The notes below the pieces were generated by a model. It had not been told where the DNA came from. It searched no databases and saw nothing but the letters and a program-made list of their open reading frames with translations. Positions 16,667-24,823 of a DNA stretch of 30,887 bases are shown piece after piece. The stretch comes from a virus: positions 1 through 30,887 of IMG/VR virus record IMGVR_UViG_3300045006_000005; one strand, 5' to 3'. Every line of letters begins with the position of its first letter. Positions within the stretch are counted from its first letter, which is position 1. The translations under genes were made by a program, and so were the position numbers.

Positions 16667-19600
16667 AGCTTGTACCCGGAATTCATAAAGATGATATTGC
16701 GGATATTCATAAAGCCGTTAAAGATATTGGCGATCCGATAACGGCTTTGGAATTATTCATTGACGATGCTAATTTTGAGATAGAAAAAACTCGTACCGAG
16801 TTGGGGGTTCGTGGGCCGGTAACTACAGTTCAGCAGACCGTAGTGGAAGCAACAACTAACATCAACGAGGTTGAAGGATATTTCAACGAAGCCGAAAATA
16901 TCATCGTGTTATTCCGGGATTCTGCAAATTTAACCACGGCGTATCATGAGTTGTTCCATTACTTCCGTCCTAAGTTGGTGGCGGCAGCAGAAAGCTCCCC
17001 AAGACTTAAACAAGCAGTATTAGAAATGGACGAATTCACCAAAAAGATGGAGTCAGATGTAGCATTGAAGTCTTTCTATGGTGACAAAATAATTAGAACA
17101 TTTGGAAAAACATTTGATCAACTTACACCAGAAGAGAAGAATGAAGCATCTATACTAGCCAAAGAGGAAGTACTGGCTTCGGCTTTTGAGCGGTATGTTG
17201 CAGAAGGAAAAGCCCCCAGTGTATCCCTGATGTCGGTGTTTAACCGATTCCGTGAATGGATTGCACACCTATATAAAGGAATTAAAAAACTCCCCGGAAT
17301 ACATATCAATGATAACATCCGTGGCGCATTTGATAAGATGCTTGCGACAGAGGGTGAAGTTCAAGAAATGAAGCAGATGTATGATACATCTGGAGCATTG
17401 TATAAATTATTAAATCCAGAAGATTCAAATAAAATCGAAGCTTATCGGGAAAAAGCCGATAAACAAGTAAGATCAGATATTGATAAACTTATAACGTCAT
17501 ACTTTAGTCCAGAGCGTAAAGCCGCTATTAAGGCTGAGATAGTATCCAAAGTGGACGCAGACCCCCGATACATTTTGATGGATAAGTTTATAAAAGACCA
17601 TCTGGATATTGGTGTGGTGGGTACATTGATCGGCTTTGATGCTGCAATGACCCTTAAACAAACTTTTCCTAAAGCTTTCCCCTCTGGAAAATCTACTGGG
17701 ATGTCTAAAATACGGATGAATAATATCGCGTTAAAGAATGGCTATCCTGGTGCAATTGAAATGCTTAATGACCTTTATGGTTTGCCGTCAAAAAAGGAAG
17801 CTATAAATAAACAGGTTGAAGAAGCCATTGAAGGTATGGAAGATCGTATTCGTTTGGGCTATGAAGAAGGCCCAACGATTCGTACATCTTTAAATGAAGA
17901 TGGCGACGTTATAAATTCCGAAGAGCCGTATCTGTCTGATGAACGTCTTGAATATATGATTGCTCTTTGGGCATACACTCATGAAAAAGCCACAGAAGCG
18001 GAAAAACGAAAGGCAATTAGACTAACCAAGTTGGCAATTATAGAAACCGCAAAGAAACAAATATCAGAATTGTCATTGGATAAAATATCACGTGTTAATA
18101 CGTTTTTGAGTGCCTCTGTTAAAGCAGGTCAGTCGGCAGCGGCATTCGCAAAAAGTGGCAACATTGAGAAGATGCAAAATGCTTTATATCTTCAAGCTTT
18201 GCATATTGCCAAAGCGAAAGAAGCGGTTCGTGTAAATAAAGCTGTTATGGCATATAAAAAGTCTGCCAAGAAGTTGGCCGCAGATCGAGGCAAGACTCTC
18301 GATTCAGATTATGCGGATTTAATTAGAGACATTCTCAATCATTATGGTTTGGCTAATGTTGATCTTGTCTCACCAAAGAATATGAAAACTCTTGACGATT
18401 TAACCACGGAGTTACAGGCTTTGGAATCTGAGGAACTTTTGCTTGTTAATCTGACACCGCCATCCTGGTTGGTGGGATATAATACGCGTGTTACTGAACA
18501 GGAAATAGACTTAGAAACGGGAAAACAAGAGCCACCGGTTTCCCAGGACTCTTATAAGAAACTGACATTTGCGGAACTTGAACAGTTGATGTCGTATATT
18601 AAACTGGTAAAAAAATTGAAGGGTAATGATACCCTTCAATTAGGCGAGTGGCTTGGTACTCCCGAAATAACCTATCGGGAAATTGTTGACCAATTAGTTG
18701 AGCAGATTAGAAAACACGACCCTAATTTGAAATTTAGCGACGACAGCCCACAAAAGAAGCTGGCTGGTGTCCGCGATTTCATACGAAATTTTTCTGCAAT
18801 AAACACAACGTTACCATTAGATATGCTTCTGGATAGGTTGGATTTTGGGGATAAGACAGGGCCATTCCATAAATTTATCCTTAATCCACTGGTTCGTGCA
18901 TATGGTGAAAAAACAGATTTAGAGAAGAAATATTTTACTGAATTTGAAACAAAGTTTATGCCGACTATTGATAAGTTTGTTACTACCTTTGAAAAGAAAT
19001 ATGGTAAGCATACAAGAAAAATAAACGGCGTTGATTTACCTTGGCCTGCTGAATTTCAGAAGGCCGGATATAAAGGCTGGACGGCCAATATGTGGTTTAT
19101 GGCCTTGATGCATACGGGAACAGAAGATAATAAAAACAAGCTTCAAGCCGGTTACGGGTTGACAGACGCCGATATTAACGTCTTACTATCTGCGATTGGT
19201 AAAGATACGGCTATTGAAATGTTTAAGCTTGCAGACGATATGCGTGATTTTCTTGACCAAATGTTTCAGCCGATGGATGATATGAACCATCGGATTTATG
19301 GTCAGCGGACAGAGAAGATTGCGGCGAAAGAACACACTGTCACTTTCTCTGATGGTAGCACTCATACCTTAAAGGGTGGCTATGTTCCTTTGGCTATGGA
19401 CCCGAACATGACCTTCCGTGGAGCCGCAATCAGTGAAGATATGATTACCAAATTAAATCATATGTCCACACAAAATGCGCGTGGTGTACCGTTAAGTTCT
19501 AACAAGCAGCGTACAGAAACTTCATATCCGGTACATTTGGAATTAGCCACCTTGGTAGGTCATATCAGCCGCCATTCAATGTTTGTTACAACTGGGGCAA

Positions 19601-20910
19601 TTATTAATGATATTGGAAGGTTATTCAAATTCAGAGAGCGTCAAAAGCTAAGTGAGTCCGGGGAATTTTTAAATACGGCAGTCAGCTTTCCTGACGAAGT
19701 AATGAACATCTTTGGACGGGATGTTACACTGGGCTTGGTTCCGGCACTTTCTAATATTGCCCAAGCTACTACCGGAAGTTCCGATATGCTGGTAGGTGCC
19801 TTGGGTACGATTCTCGCCCGGTCAAGCACAAGCCTCCTTGGTGGTAGTATTTCATCGATGCTTAAAAACTCTACGGCGGTGTTTAAGGCGTGGGAAAAGT
19901 TTGGTTTTAAATTTACAATTCAGGCATATTACGAGGCCGCTATTGCTTTTGGCCGAAAGTCTGGAGACCGCCCTTGGGACATCGTTAAGAAGATAAACGC
20001 CATGGATGGCCGAATGGATTCCAGAATGAGCGATACCGTTCAGCGGATTTCAACGGATATCACTCGTACAAATCCTGATAAAAATTATAGTGCAACTATT
20101 ACCTTACCCGGTATGGACACCCCAATAACTTTAGGCGTAGAAGAAGCTGGTAAAATTGCGATGACACCTATTGTGATTATGGATATGATGACCACCTATC
20201 CAATTTATTGGAAAGCATATCAAGACCATCTTCGGGCTACGGGTGACGAACGTGCAGCAAAGGACTTTGCTTTCTCACGGGTTGCGGATATGCAACCTAT
20301 TATAAACCCGGTATTCCAGAATGAACTCCAACGAGGTGGCCGTGATGGTCAACATAAGGTTTTATTTCGTGCGGCGTCCTTCATGTTGTCCTGGAGCTTC
20401 CGGGTACTTGGCGACCAGCGGAATTACATCTATCTTTTGCGCTCTGGTCAAATGACCTACAGCGACTTCGTAATGAAAACCACCCTTAACCTTTTAGTTC
20501 CTGCTATGGCTACGGGTCTAATTAGTACCGCCTTGGCTTTGAAGATTAGCAAAGGTGACGATGGCGAAGAGGAGTCCTTCCTTACCCGATGGAAGAATAA
20601 CACCTTATGGGATACCGCATCAAATACCTTTGGCGGCTTTTGGTTCTCTGGCATTTTTATGGGGCCTGCGAGATACGGAAGAGAATCAAGCTCATTCAGT
20701 TTTGCCACAAAGAAGGCGACAACCCTTGTAAAAGATATTGGAGATTTCATAAAACCAAATGTCGAGAAAGGCCAAACTCGTGGCGGGGAGCTTATAGCTG
20801 TTATGACAGACCTTTGTTTAATAGGTGCATTTATAACAAACGTACCCGTTGAAAACTTTACGAAGAATTTATACCAATTTGGTTTACTCAAGAAGGAGGA
20901 TGACAAGTGA
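16642..20910 (+). CDS. Giant ejected 'polyvalent' virion protein with zincin-like metallopeptidase domain
   Basis: A 1422-aa protein from the TTG at 16642. Residues ~85-230 form a zincin-like module: HELFH at 102-106 (HExxH; two zinc-binding His and the catalytic Glu), then EEVLASAFERYV with Glu 175/176 as likely third ligand, then FNRFREWIAHLYKGIKKL, the usual sequel in phage polyvalent zincins. Residues ~250-650 are long charged helices. From ~700 on, the sequence resembles the C-terminal part of large polyvalent proteins (TTYPIYWKAYQDHLRATGDE; FAFSRVADMQPIIN; SFMLSWSFRVLGDQ). Hydrophobic segments at ~1281-1302 (TLNLLVPAMATGLISTALAL) and near the end suggest membrane insertion after ejection. 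It takes the T7 gp16 position before the fibre gene, but no transglycosylase motif is seen. The substrate of the putative peptidase is unknown. Confidence 0.75.
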   Translation: MPNLKDCLKLVPGIHKDDIADIHKAVKDIGDPITALELFIDDANFEIEKTRTELGVRGPVTTVQQTVVEATTNINEVEGYFNEAENIIVLFRDSANLTTAYHELFHYFRPKLVAAAESSPRLKQAVLEMDEFTKKMESDVALKSFYGDKIIRTFGKTFDQLTPEEKNEASILAKEEVLASAFERYVAEGKAPSVSLMSVFNRFREWIAHLYKGIKKLPGIHINDNIRGAFDKMLATEGEVQEMKQMYDTSGALYKLLNPEDSNKIEAYREKADKQVRSDIDKLITSYFSPERKAAIKAEIVSKVDADPRYILMDKFIKDHLDIGVVGTLIGFDAAMTLKQTFPKAFPSGKSTGMSKIRMNNIALKNGYPGAIEMLNDLYGLPSKKEAINKQVEEAIEGMEDRIRLGYEEGPTIRTSLNEDGDVINSEEPYLSDERLEYMIALWAYTHEKATEAEKRKAIRLTKLAIIETAKKQISELSLDKISRVNTFLSASVKAGQSAAAFAKSGNIEKMQNALYLQALHIAKAKEAVRVNKAVMAYKKSAKKLAADRGKTLDSDYADLIRDILNHYGLANVDLVSPKNMKTLDDLTTELQALESEELLLVNLTPPSWLVGYNTRVTEQEIDLETGKQEPPVSQDSYKKLTFAELEQLMSYIKLVKKLKGNDTLQLGEWLGTPEITYREIVDQLVEQIRKHDPNLKFSDDSPQKKLAGVRDFIRNFSAINTTLPLDMLLDRLDFGDKTGPFHKFILNPLVRAYGEKTDLEKKYFTEFETKFMPTIDKFVTTFEKKYGKHTRKINGVDLPWPAEFQKAGYKGWTANMWFMALMHTGTEDNKNKLQAGYGLTDADINVLLSAIGKDTAIEMFKLADDMRDFLDQMFQPMDDMNHRIYGQRTEKIAAKEHTVTFSDGSTHTLKGGYVPLAMDPNMTFRGAAISEDMITKLNHMSTQNARGVPLSSNKQRTETSYPVHLELATLVGHISRHSMFVTTGAIINDIGRLFKFRERQKLSESGEFLNTAVSFPDEVMNIFGRDVTLGLVPALSNIAQATTGSSDMLVGALGTILARSSTSLLGGSISSMLKNSTAVFKAWEKFGFKFTIQAYYEAAIAFGRKSGDRPWDIVKKINAMDGRMDSRMSDTVQRISTDITRTNPDKNYSATITLPGMDTPITLGVEEAGKIAMTPIVIMDMMTTYPIYWKAYQDHLRATGDERAAKDFAFSRVADMQPIINPVFQNELQRGGRDGQHKVLFRAASFMLSWSFRVLGDQRNYIYLLRSGQMTYSDFVMKTTLNLLVPAMATGLISTALALKISKGDDGEEESFLTRWKNNTLWDTASNTFGGFWFSGIFMGPARYGRESSSFSFATKKATTLVKDIGDFIKPNVEKGQTRGGELIAVMTDLCLIGAFITNVPVENFTKNLYQFGLLKKEDDK

Positions 20911-22046
20911 TTAGTTCTTCTACTGGCAGAATAAAGTACACTGGAAATGGTGTAGCGGACGAGTTCGCTATCCCCTTCCGTTTTAATTCAAACGATCATA
21001 TCAACGTCTATCGTAAACTGGAAGCCGAAACAGCCTCCAGTCTTTTAACGGAGACTACCGATTACACACTGACAGGTGCAGGGGATAATGCCGGTGGCAC
21101 TTGTACCCTTGTTGCACCGCTTGAATTAAACGCCATTATCGCTATTACCAGAACAGTTCCTTTGACTCAGGAAAACGATCTCAACACACAAGGGCGATAT
21201 TCCGGCCCCGTGTTCGAGGGTATGTTCGACGAAATCACCATGGGCTTGCAGCAGCTTCAAGACCAGATTGACCTGGCCGTTACGGCTGACCCGACAGAAA
21301 CCAGTGGCGCATCCGTGGCATTCTTCACTGGCCTTCTGGAGGACGCCCAAGCGGTGGTAGAGTCCGCAGATGCATCCGTTGCAGCGGCTGCCGCTTCAGC
21401 AGCAGCGGCACTTGTGTCTGAAGGAAATGCCTCAGATTCAGTAGATGACGCAGCGGCACAAGTGGCTCTTGCCGCAGCCCAAGTCGGACTGGCCACCACG
21501 CAGGCGAGCAATGCAGCGACCAGTGCAACGAATGCACTTAATGCCCAGACCGCAGCAGAAGCCGCACAAGCAGCGGCAGAAGATGCCCGTGATGGCGTGG
21601 ATATTCAAAGCTGGGAAGGCACCGCCACTGCCGGGCAGACGGTGGTTAATATCACCGGGTTCACGCTGGATACTGACAAGGATAACATTCAGGTCTATGT
21701 GGCTGGTAATCGTATCTCACCGACAGCCTTTACCCGAACAGACGGCGACACGATCACATTGTCTACCGGTGCAAGTCTTAATGATACCCTGCTGGTTATC
21801 AGTGCGACTCCACTCGACCTTGGTGGAACGGCGCACGTTCATGCGAATAAAAATTATTTAGATACATTATCCGAAGAGTGGAGTGAAATAGCAACACCTA
21901 CTAATCCAGCTTCAACAAAACATAAAGTATATTTCAAATCAGATGGAAAGATGTATCGTTTGAATAGTTCTGGAACTGAGGTTGAAGTTGGTGCGGGAAC
22001 AAGTACAGGTGGGGTTGATTTAAATTCTGTTTGGATGTGGTCTTGA
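20907..22046 (+). CDS. Tail fibre protein with T7 gp17-type N-terminal domain
   Basis: The 379-aa product starts with GTG, overlapping the previous TGA (GTGA), seven bases after AAGGAGG. Residues 1-125 match the T7 tail-fibre N-terminal attachment domain (PF03906 type): SSSTGRIKYTGNGVADEFAI, PFRFNSNDHINVYRK and TVPLTQENDLNTQGRYSGPV. Residues ~150-235 are an Ala-rich trimeric coiled coil (ASVAAAAASAAAALVSEGNA). A beta domain follows (VNITGFTLDTDKDNIQVYVA), then a short C-terminal part. It is shorter than T7 gp17 (about 550 aa) and lacks a recognisable tip, so the two proteins encoded downstream may complete the fibre. Confidence 0.85.
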   Translation: MISSSTGRIKYTGNGVADEFAIPFRFNSNDHINVYRKLEAETASSLLTETTDYTLTGAGDNAGGTCTLVAPLELNAIIAITRTVPLTQENDLNTQGRYSGPVFEGMFDEITMGLQQLQDQIDLAVTADPTETSGASVAFFTGLLEDAQAVVESADASVAAAAASAAAALVSEGNASDSVDDAAAQVALAAAQVGLATTQASNAATSATNALNAQTAAEAAQAAAEDARDGVDIQSWEGTATAGQTVVNITGFTLDTDKDNIQVYVAGNRISPTAFTRTDGDTITLSTGASLNDTLLVISATPLDLGGTAHVHANKNYLDTLSEEWSEIATPTNPASTKHKVYFKSDGKMYRLNSSGTEVEVGAGTSTGGVDLNSVWMWS

Positions 22047-22061
22047 TAAAGGAGAATTACA

Positions 22062-22613
22062 ATGGCAGAAACATACAAGGAACTTTATGACGGTTTGTTG
22101 TCGGCTAAGCCTGCGACTTTGTACACACCTGGTTCAGGTGTAACCGCCAAAGCGAAAGGTTTTGAGCTTCTGGAACTTTCAGCGGCTGACAATGCGGTGG
22201 TGGTATATATCGGCAAGCCTCCCGTTGCCACCTCTTCAAGAGCGAGAAGCAGCAACGTCGCCACTCTCGTTACGGGTTCAGCCCACGGGCTTACCACTGG
22301 TGATTACATTGACATTGTCGGCCTTGGTGGTACAGGGTACAATGCTTCTCGTGTTCAGGTTACTGTGACAAACACGACCACTTTCACATATAGTAATACC
22401 GGAAGTGACGAAGGAACCACTAGTGACACGGCCGGCGTGGTTATCCTGACAAAACATCGCTACTGGCCGGTAACAGCAAAGGCTGGTGACAATCTTGAGA
22501 AAGCACCGCTTGCTCCGAAGCATTTTAAAAATTCTGATGGCCATGTGCTGAGCGGGTATGCGGCCAATGCAAATGCTGTGCGTTTAATTGTTACTGGCAG
22601 TGAGGAGGTGTAA
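22062..22613 (+). CDS. Beta-rich fibre-associated protein with FCCH-like insert
   Basis: A 183-aa protein with a clear ribosome binding site (AAAGGAGAATTACA). The outer parts (YKELYDGLLSAKPATLYTPG; DNAVVVYIGKPPV; ...KHRYWPVTAKAGDNLEKAPL) look like a small tail or adaptor domain. Residues ~60-125 hold an inserted module, NVATLVTGSAHGLTTGDYID followed by IVGLGGTGYNASRVQVTVTN, of the E1-FCCH-like type seen in many phage structural proteins and also in the nozzle protein of this phage. It probably joins the fibre shaft to the glycine-rich protein encoded next. The role is inferred from position. Confidence 0.6.
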   Translation: MAETYKELYDGLLSAKPATLYTPGSGVTAKAKGFELLELSAADNAVVVYIGKPPVATSSRARSSNVATLVTGSAHGLTTGDYIDIVGLGGTGYNASRVQVTVTNTTTFTYSNTGSDEGTTSDTAGVVILTKHRYWPVTAKAGDNLEKAPLAPKHFKNSDGHVLSGYAANANAVRLIVTGSEEV

Positions 22614-22614
22614 T

Positions 22615-23760
22615 ATGCCGTTCAAGGTGCATAGTGGAAGCTCAACTGACGCCACGTTGAAGTTTTCCCCTAGGGGGTTTAATACCGCAAGGCCATATAA
22701 AAATCTTGATACTTTAAGCCGTATCAATGCCCTGATGAACAACGTCAATTATTTCGGTTCGGGTGCGGACGGTGATGTAACGATCAGTACAGATACCAGT
22801 CTGACGGCTACTCAGGACGGCGATGTGGTGGTGAAGAATTATAATAGTCTGACGATCAATTCAAGTTGCACACTCACCACCAATAACCGCTGTAAGGGTT
22901 TGCTTGTTTACGTCAAAGGTAACTGCACGATTAACGGAACATTAACGATGACTGCCAGAGGTGCGTCTGCCGATCCCGTTGCGGCGGGGGTGGCTTCAAC
23001 AGGGCTTCGAATTATTCGCAGAACATCAGGGGGGTCAGACACGCTTTCGGCTTCCGACCTAGCGGGGTGTGGCTCTACCGCGACTACTGCGGAAGGCAAC
23101 CAAAACGCCATATCTGGCAACGGAACGATCTGGGTTGTGGCGAGGGCGGGAGGGGCTGGGGGAACGCTGGACTCAAATGCCGGCAATGGAACCACCGGGG
23201 GAACCGCTACGAATGGAAGTGGTGGCGGTGGTTCTGGCGGCATTTATAACAGCGGAACTACCGCCCGCCCCGGCTCAGGTGCAGCCGGTACTTGTTTTTC
23301 TGGCGGTGCTGGAGGTGGCGCAACCTCTGGGGTGAATTATCTTGCTGAAAGCGGAACCGCAGGCGCAAGTAATGGTGGGGCTGGCGGTACTGGTTCAAGT
23401 TACAGCGGGGCGTATCCGACTGGCGGTGGTGCCGGAAATCCGGGAGGCGCAGGCGCGGGAGGCGGGGGAACGGGAACCGCTGGAACTGGAGGCTTGCTTA
23501 TTCTGATTGTTGGGGGAAACCTGACGATTGGCTCAAGCGGCATCATTTCGGCAGATGGTTCTTTGGGAGGTACTGTCTCTGGTGGTCAATCTGCAGGCGG
23601 TGGCAGTTCCGGTGGTGGAAATGTGCTTGTGCTTTATGCGGGAACATTGGCAAACAGTGGTACTATTCGGGCAAACGGGGGCAGTAGTGCTACCGGTGGT
23701 AGCTATGTGGGCGGTGCTGGTGGTGCAGGAACTGTAAGAACATCTCAGATTTTAGCATAA
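22615..23760 (+). CDS. Glycine-rich putative fibre-tip adhesin
   Basis: I place the start at the ATG at 22615, directly after GAGGAGGTG, giving 381 aa, rather than at an upstream methionine inside the previous gene. Residues 1-110 are a beta-rich domain (VTISTDTSLTATQDGDVVVK; LLVYVKGNCTINGTLTMTAR). From about residue 175 to the end the protein is extremely rich in Gly with Ser/Thr/Ala spacers (GGGGSGGIYNSG; GGGAGNPGGAGAGGGGTGTA), broken by hydrophobic strands (GGLLILIVGGNLTIG; GGGNVLVLYAGTLAN). Such composition fits stacked polyglycine-II helices as in the Salmonella phage S16 gp38 adhesin tip. Host receptor binding is inferred from this and from position at the end of the fibre genes. Confidence 0.65.
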   Translation: MPFKVHSGSSTDATLKFSPRGFNTARPYKNLDTLSRINALMNNVNYFGSGADGDVTISTDTSLTATQDGDVVVKNYNSLTINSSCTLTTNNRCKGLLVYVKGNCTINGTLTMTARGASADPVAAGVASTGLRIIRRTSGGSDTLSASDLAGCGSTATTAEGNQNAISGNGTIWVVARAGGAGGTLDSNAGNGTTGGTATNGSGGGGSGGIYNSGTTARPGSGAAGTCFSGGAGGGATSGVNYLAESGTAGASNGGAGGTGSSYSGAYPTGGGAGNPGGAGAGGGGTGTAGTGGLLILIVGGNLTIGSSGIISADGSLGGTVSGGQSAGGGSSGGGNVLVLYAGTLANSGTIRANGGSSATGGSYVGGAGGAGTVRTSQILA

Positions 23761-23769
23761 GGGGCAAAG

Positions 23770-24396
23770 ATGAATATTCTTGTTTTATACAATAGTCTTG
23801 ATCGTGAAAGTAGGGTGTTCGCGGAACTGGACGGCGAAGGGTATGCCTCGCTTGACTGGTATGCCAATGACGAAGGGCGGCGGGCGTATCTGGCTGCCGG
23901 GCATCCTAGTCCAAGTGCATTTCCGACAGTGGTTGATTTGGACACAAACGAGACTGTATCAAAACCACTGAGAATGATTCAGGCTATAAGTGTCTTACAA
24001 AACCACCATTCGTATAAGACATTAGATATGTTAATTTCATCAAAGCTGAAAGCCATCGATGATAAAACGGCTGACATTCTGGAAAAAGGTTTCCCCTTCA
24101 AAGGCCATCGGTTCTCTCTGGCACAGGATGCCTTGATGAATCTTATGGCACTGCTCCCAGTGAAAGACACCTTACCTTATCCATTCCCTTGGTCGGATGT
24201 TGATAATGTCAGTGCAGCTATTGATAACGCCACAGAGTTCGCACAGTTCTATGGCGCAATGGTGGCCTTTGCCATGGGTTCAAAAGCACAGGCAGTTCCT
24301 CTTCGGGCGGCTGTTGCTGGTATAAAGAATCACCCTTCATACTCCGATGCTGAGAAGAAAGCGGCCCTTGAACTGCTGGAGGATACTCGCGTATGA
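23770..24396 (+). CDS. Probable tail fibre assembly/chaperone-like protein (DUF4376-like)
   Basis: A 208-aa protein with AAGGGGCAAAG before the ATG. The N-terminal part (NDEGRRAYLAAGHPSPSAFP followed by TVVDLDTNETVSKPL) and the C-terminal part (EKGFPFKGHRFSLAQDALMN ... FPWSDVDNVSAAIDN ... PLRAAVAGIKNHPSYSDAEK) have the general pattern of phage DUF4376-type proteins found after fibre or tip genes and often annotated as fibre assembly proteins. No membrane segment is present. It probably helps fold or attach the glycine-rich tip, by analogy. Its stop overlaps the start of the next gene (ATGA). Confidence 0.55.
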   Translation: MNILVLYNSLDRESRVFAELDGEGYASLDWYANDEGRRAYLAAGHPSPSAFPTVVDLDTNETVSKPLRMIQAISVLQNHHSYKTLDMLISSKLKAIDDKTADILEKGFPFKGHRFSLAQDALMNLMALLPVKDTLPYPFPWSDVDNVSAAIDNATEFAQFYGAMVAFAMGSKAQAVPLRAAVAGIKNHPSYSDAEKKAALELLEDTRV

Positions 24397-24773
24397 GCGT
24401 ACCCTTTTGGCAAAAACTCTTTGTAAACTTTGGCCTGAACTATGGCAACTGGGGTGGCCCCGGCTGGAGCGCGGGAGGTTTACGGGAGAGTTATTCTGAC
24501 GATCTGGCGGCTAAAGTTTTAGGCGTTGATTCATTGGATGAAATCTTCCGAATGCATGACATCCAATACCGGCAAGCTTTCCTTTACCCAACGCAGACAG
24601 ATGTGCTTATTCGGTGTGCTGACTTGTGGCTTCTGGAAAAGCTCAAGGTTCTGCCAGAGAATCCAAAACATTGGAAGCGTCCACCAATCACTTGTGCAAA
24701 CTGGTGGGCGTGGGGCTATCGTAAAATTGCCATATTGGCTTTTCGTATTAAGTCTTATTTAGGTAGGGGTTGA
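24393..24773 (+). CDS. Phospholipase A2-like protein
   Basis: A 126-aa protein. Residues 17-29 (YGNWGGPGWSAGG) resemble the PLA2 calcium-binding loop (YGxxCGxG, or the LGPxN loop of parvovirus VP1). HDIQY at 55-59 matches the PLA2 catalytic HDxxY helix, and CADLWLLEKL at 75-84 gives an Asp (D77) exactly 22 residues after His 55, the same distance as His75-Asp97 in AAV2 VP1 (from memory). It lacks the disulfide cysteines of secreted animal PLA2, as parvoviral enzymes do. No signal peptide is seen, though the N-terminus is aromatic and hydrophobic. It is the last gene of the late operon, where a lysis or entry factor would be expected. Activity is inferred, not shown; the C-terminal third is basic and Trp-rich. 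Confidence 0.55.
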   Translation: MSVPFWQKLFVNFGLNYGNWGGPGWSAGGLRESYSDDLAAKVLGVDSLDEIFRMHDIQYRQAFLYPTQTDVLIRCADLWLLEKLKVLPENPKHWKRPPITCANWWAWGYRKIAILAFRIKSYLGRG

Positions 24774-24781
24774 TGAAACTT

Positions 24782-24817
24782 ACAGGCTCCCAGTGGTATG
24801 ATTCACTGGGAGCCTGT
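24782..24817. terminator. Bidirectional hairpin terminator at the convergent junction
   Basis: A perfect 13-bp stem (CAGGCTCCCAGTG at 24783-24795 with its complement at 24804-24816), extended by one A-T pair, encloses an 8-base loop (GTATGATT). It lies in the 50-base gap between the last late gene (+) and the last replication gene (-). T tracts are weak on both sides (TTAAATGTT on +, AAGTTTCAT on -), so strength is uncertain, but a stem of this length between converging operons most likely stops transcription from both directions. Confidence 0.75.
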
Positions 24818-24823
24818 TAAATG

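Noticed and set aside
21257-21861. Several overlapping open frames on both strands within the Ala-rich fibre segment
   Set aside because: They come from GCN-rich codons of the coiled coil read in other frames; they have no plausible start signals or domains.
22588-22615. An earlier start (22588) for the glycine-rich protein
   Set aside because: It would overlap the previous gene and ignore the strong GAGGAGGTG directly before the ATG at 22615.
22908-23737. Open frames in other phases over the glycine-rich gene
   Set aside because: They are caused by GGN-rich codons; translations are Pro- or Val/Trp-biased without recognisable features.
24526-24762. A 78-aa open frame inside the phospholipase-like gene
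   Set aside because: It is entirely nested in another frame and no good ribosome binding site is evident; the frame with the HDxxY motif starts by an ATGA overlap with the previous gene and is preferred.
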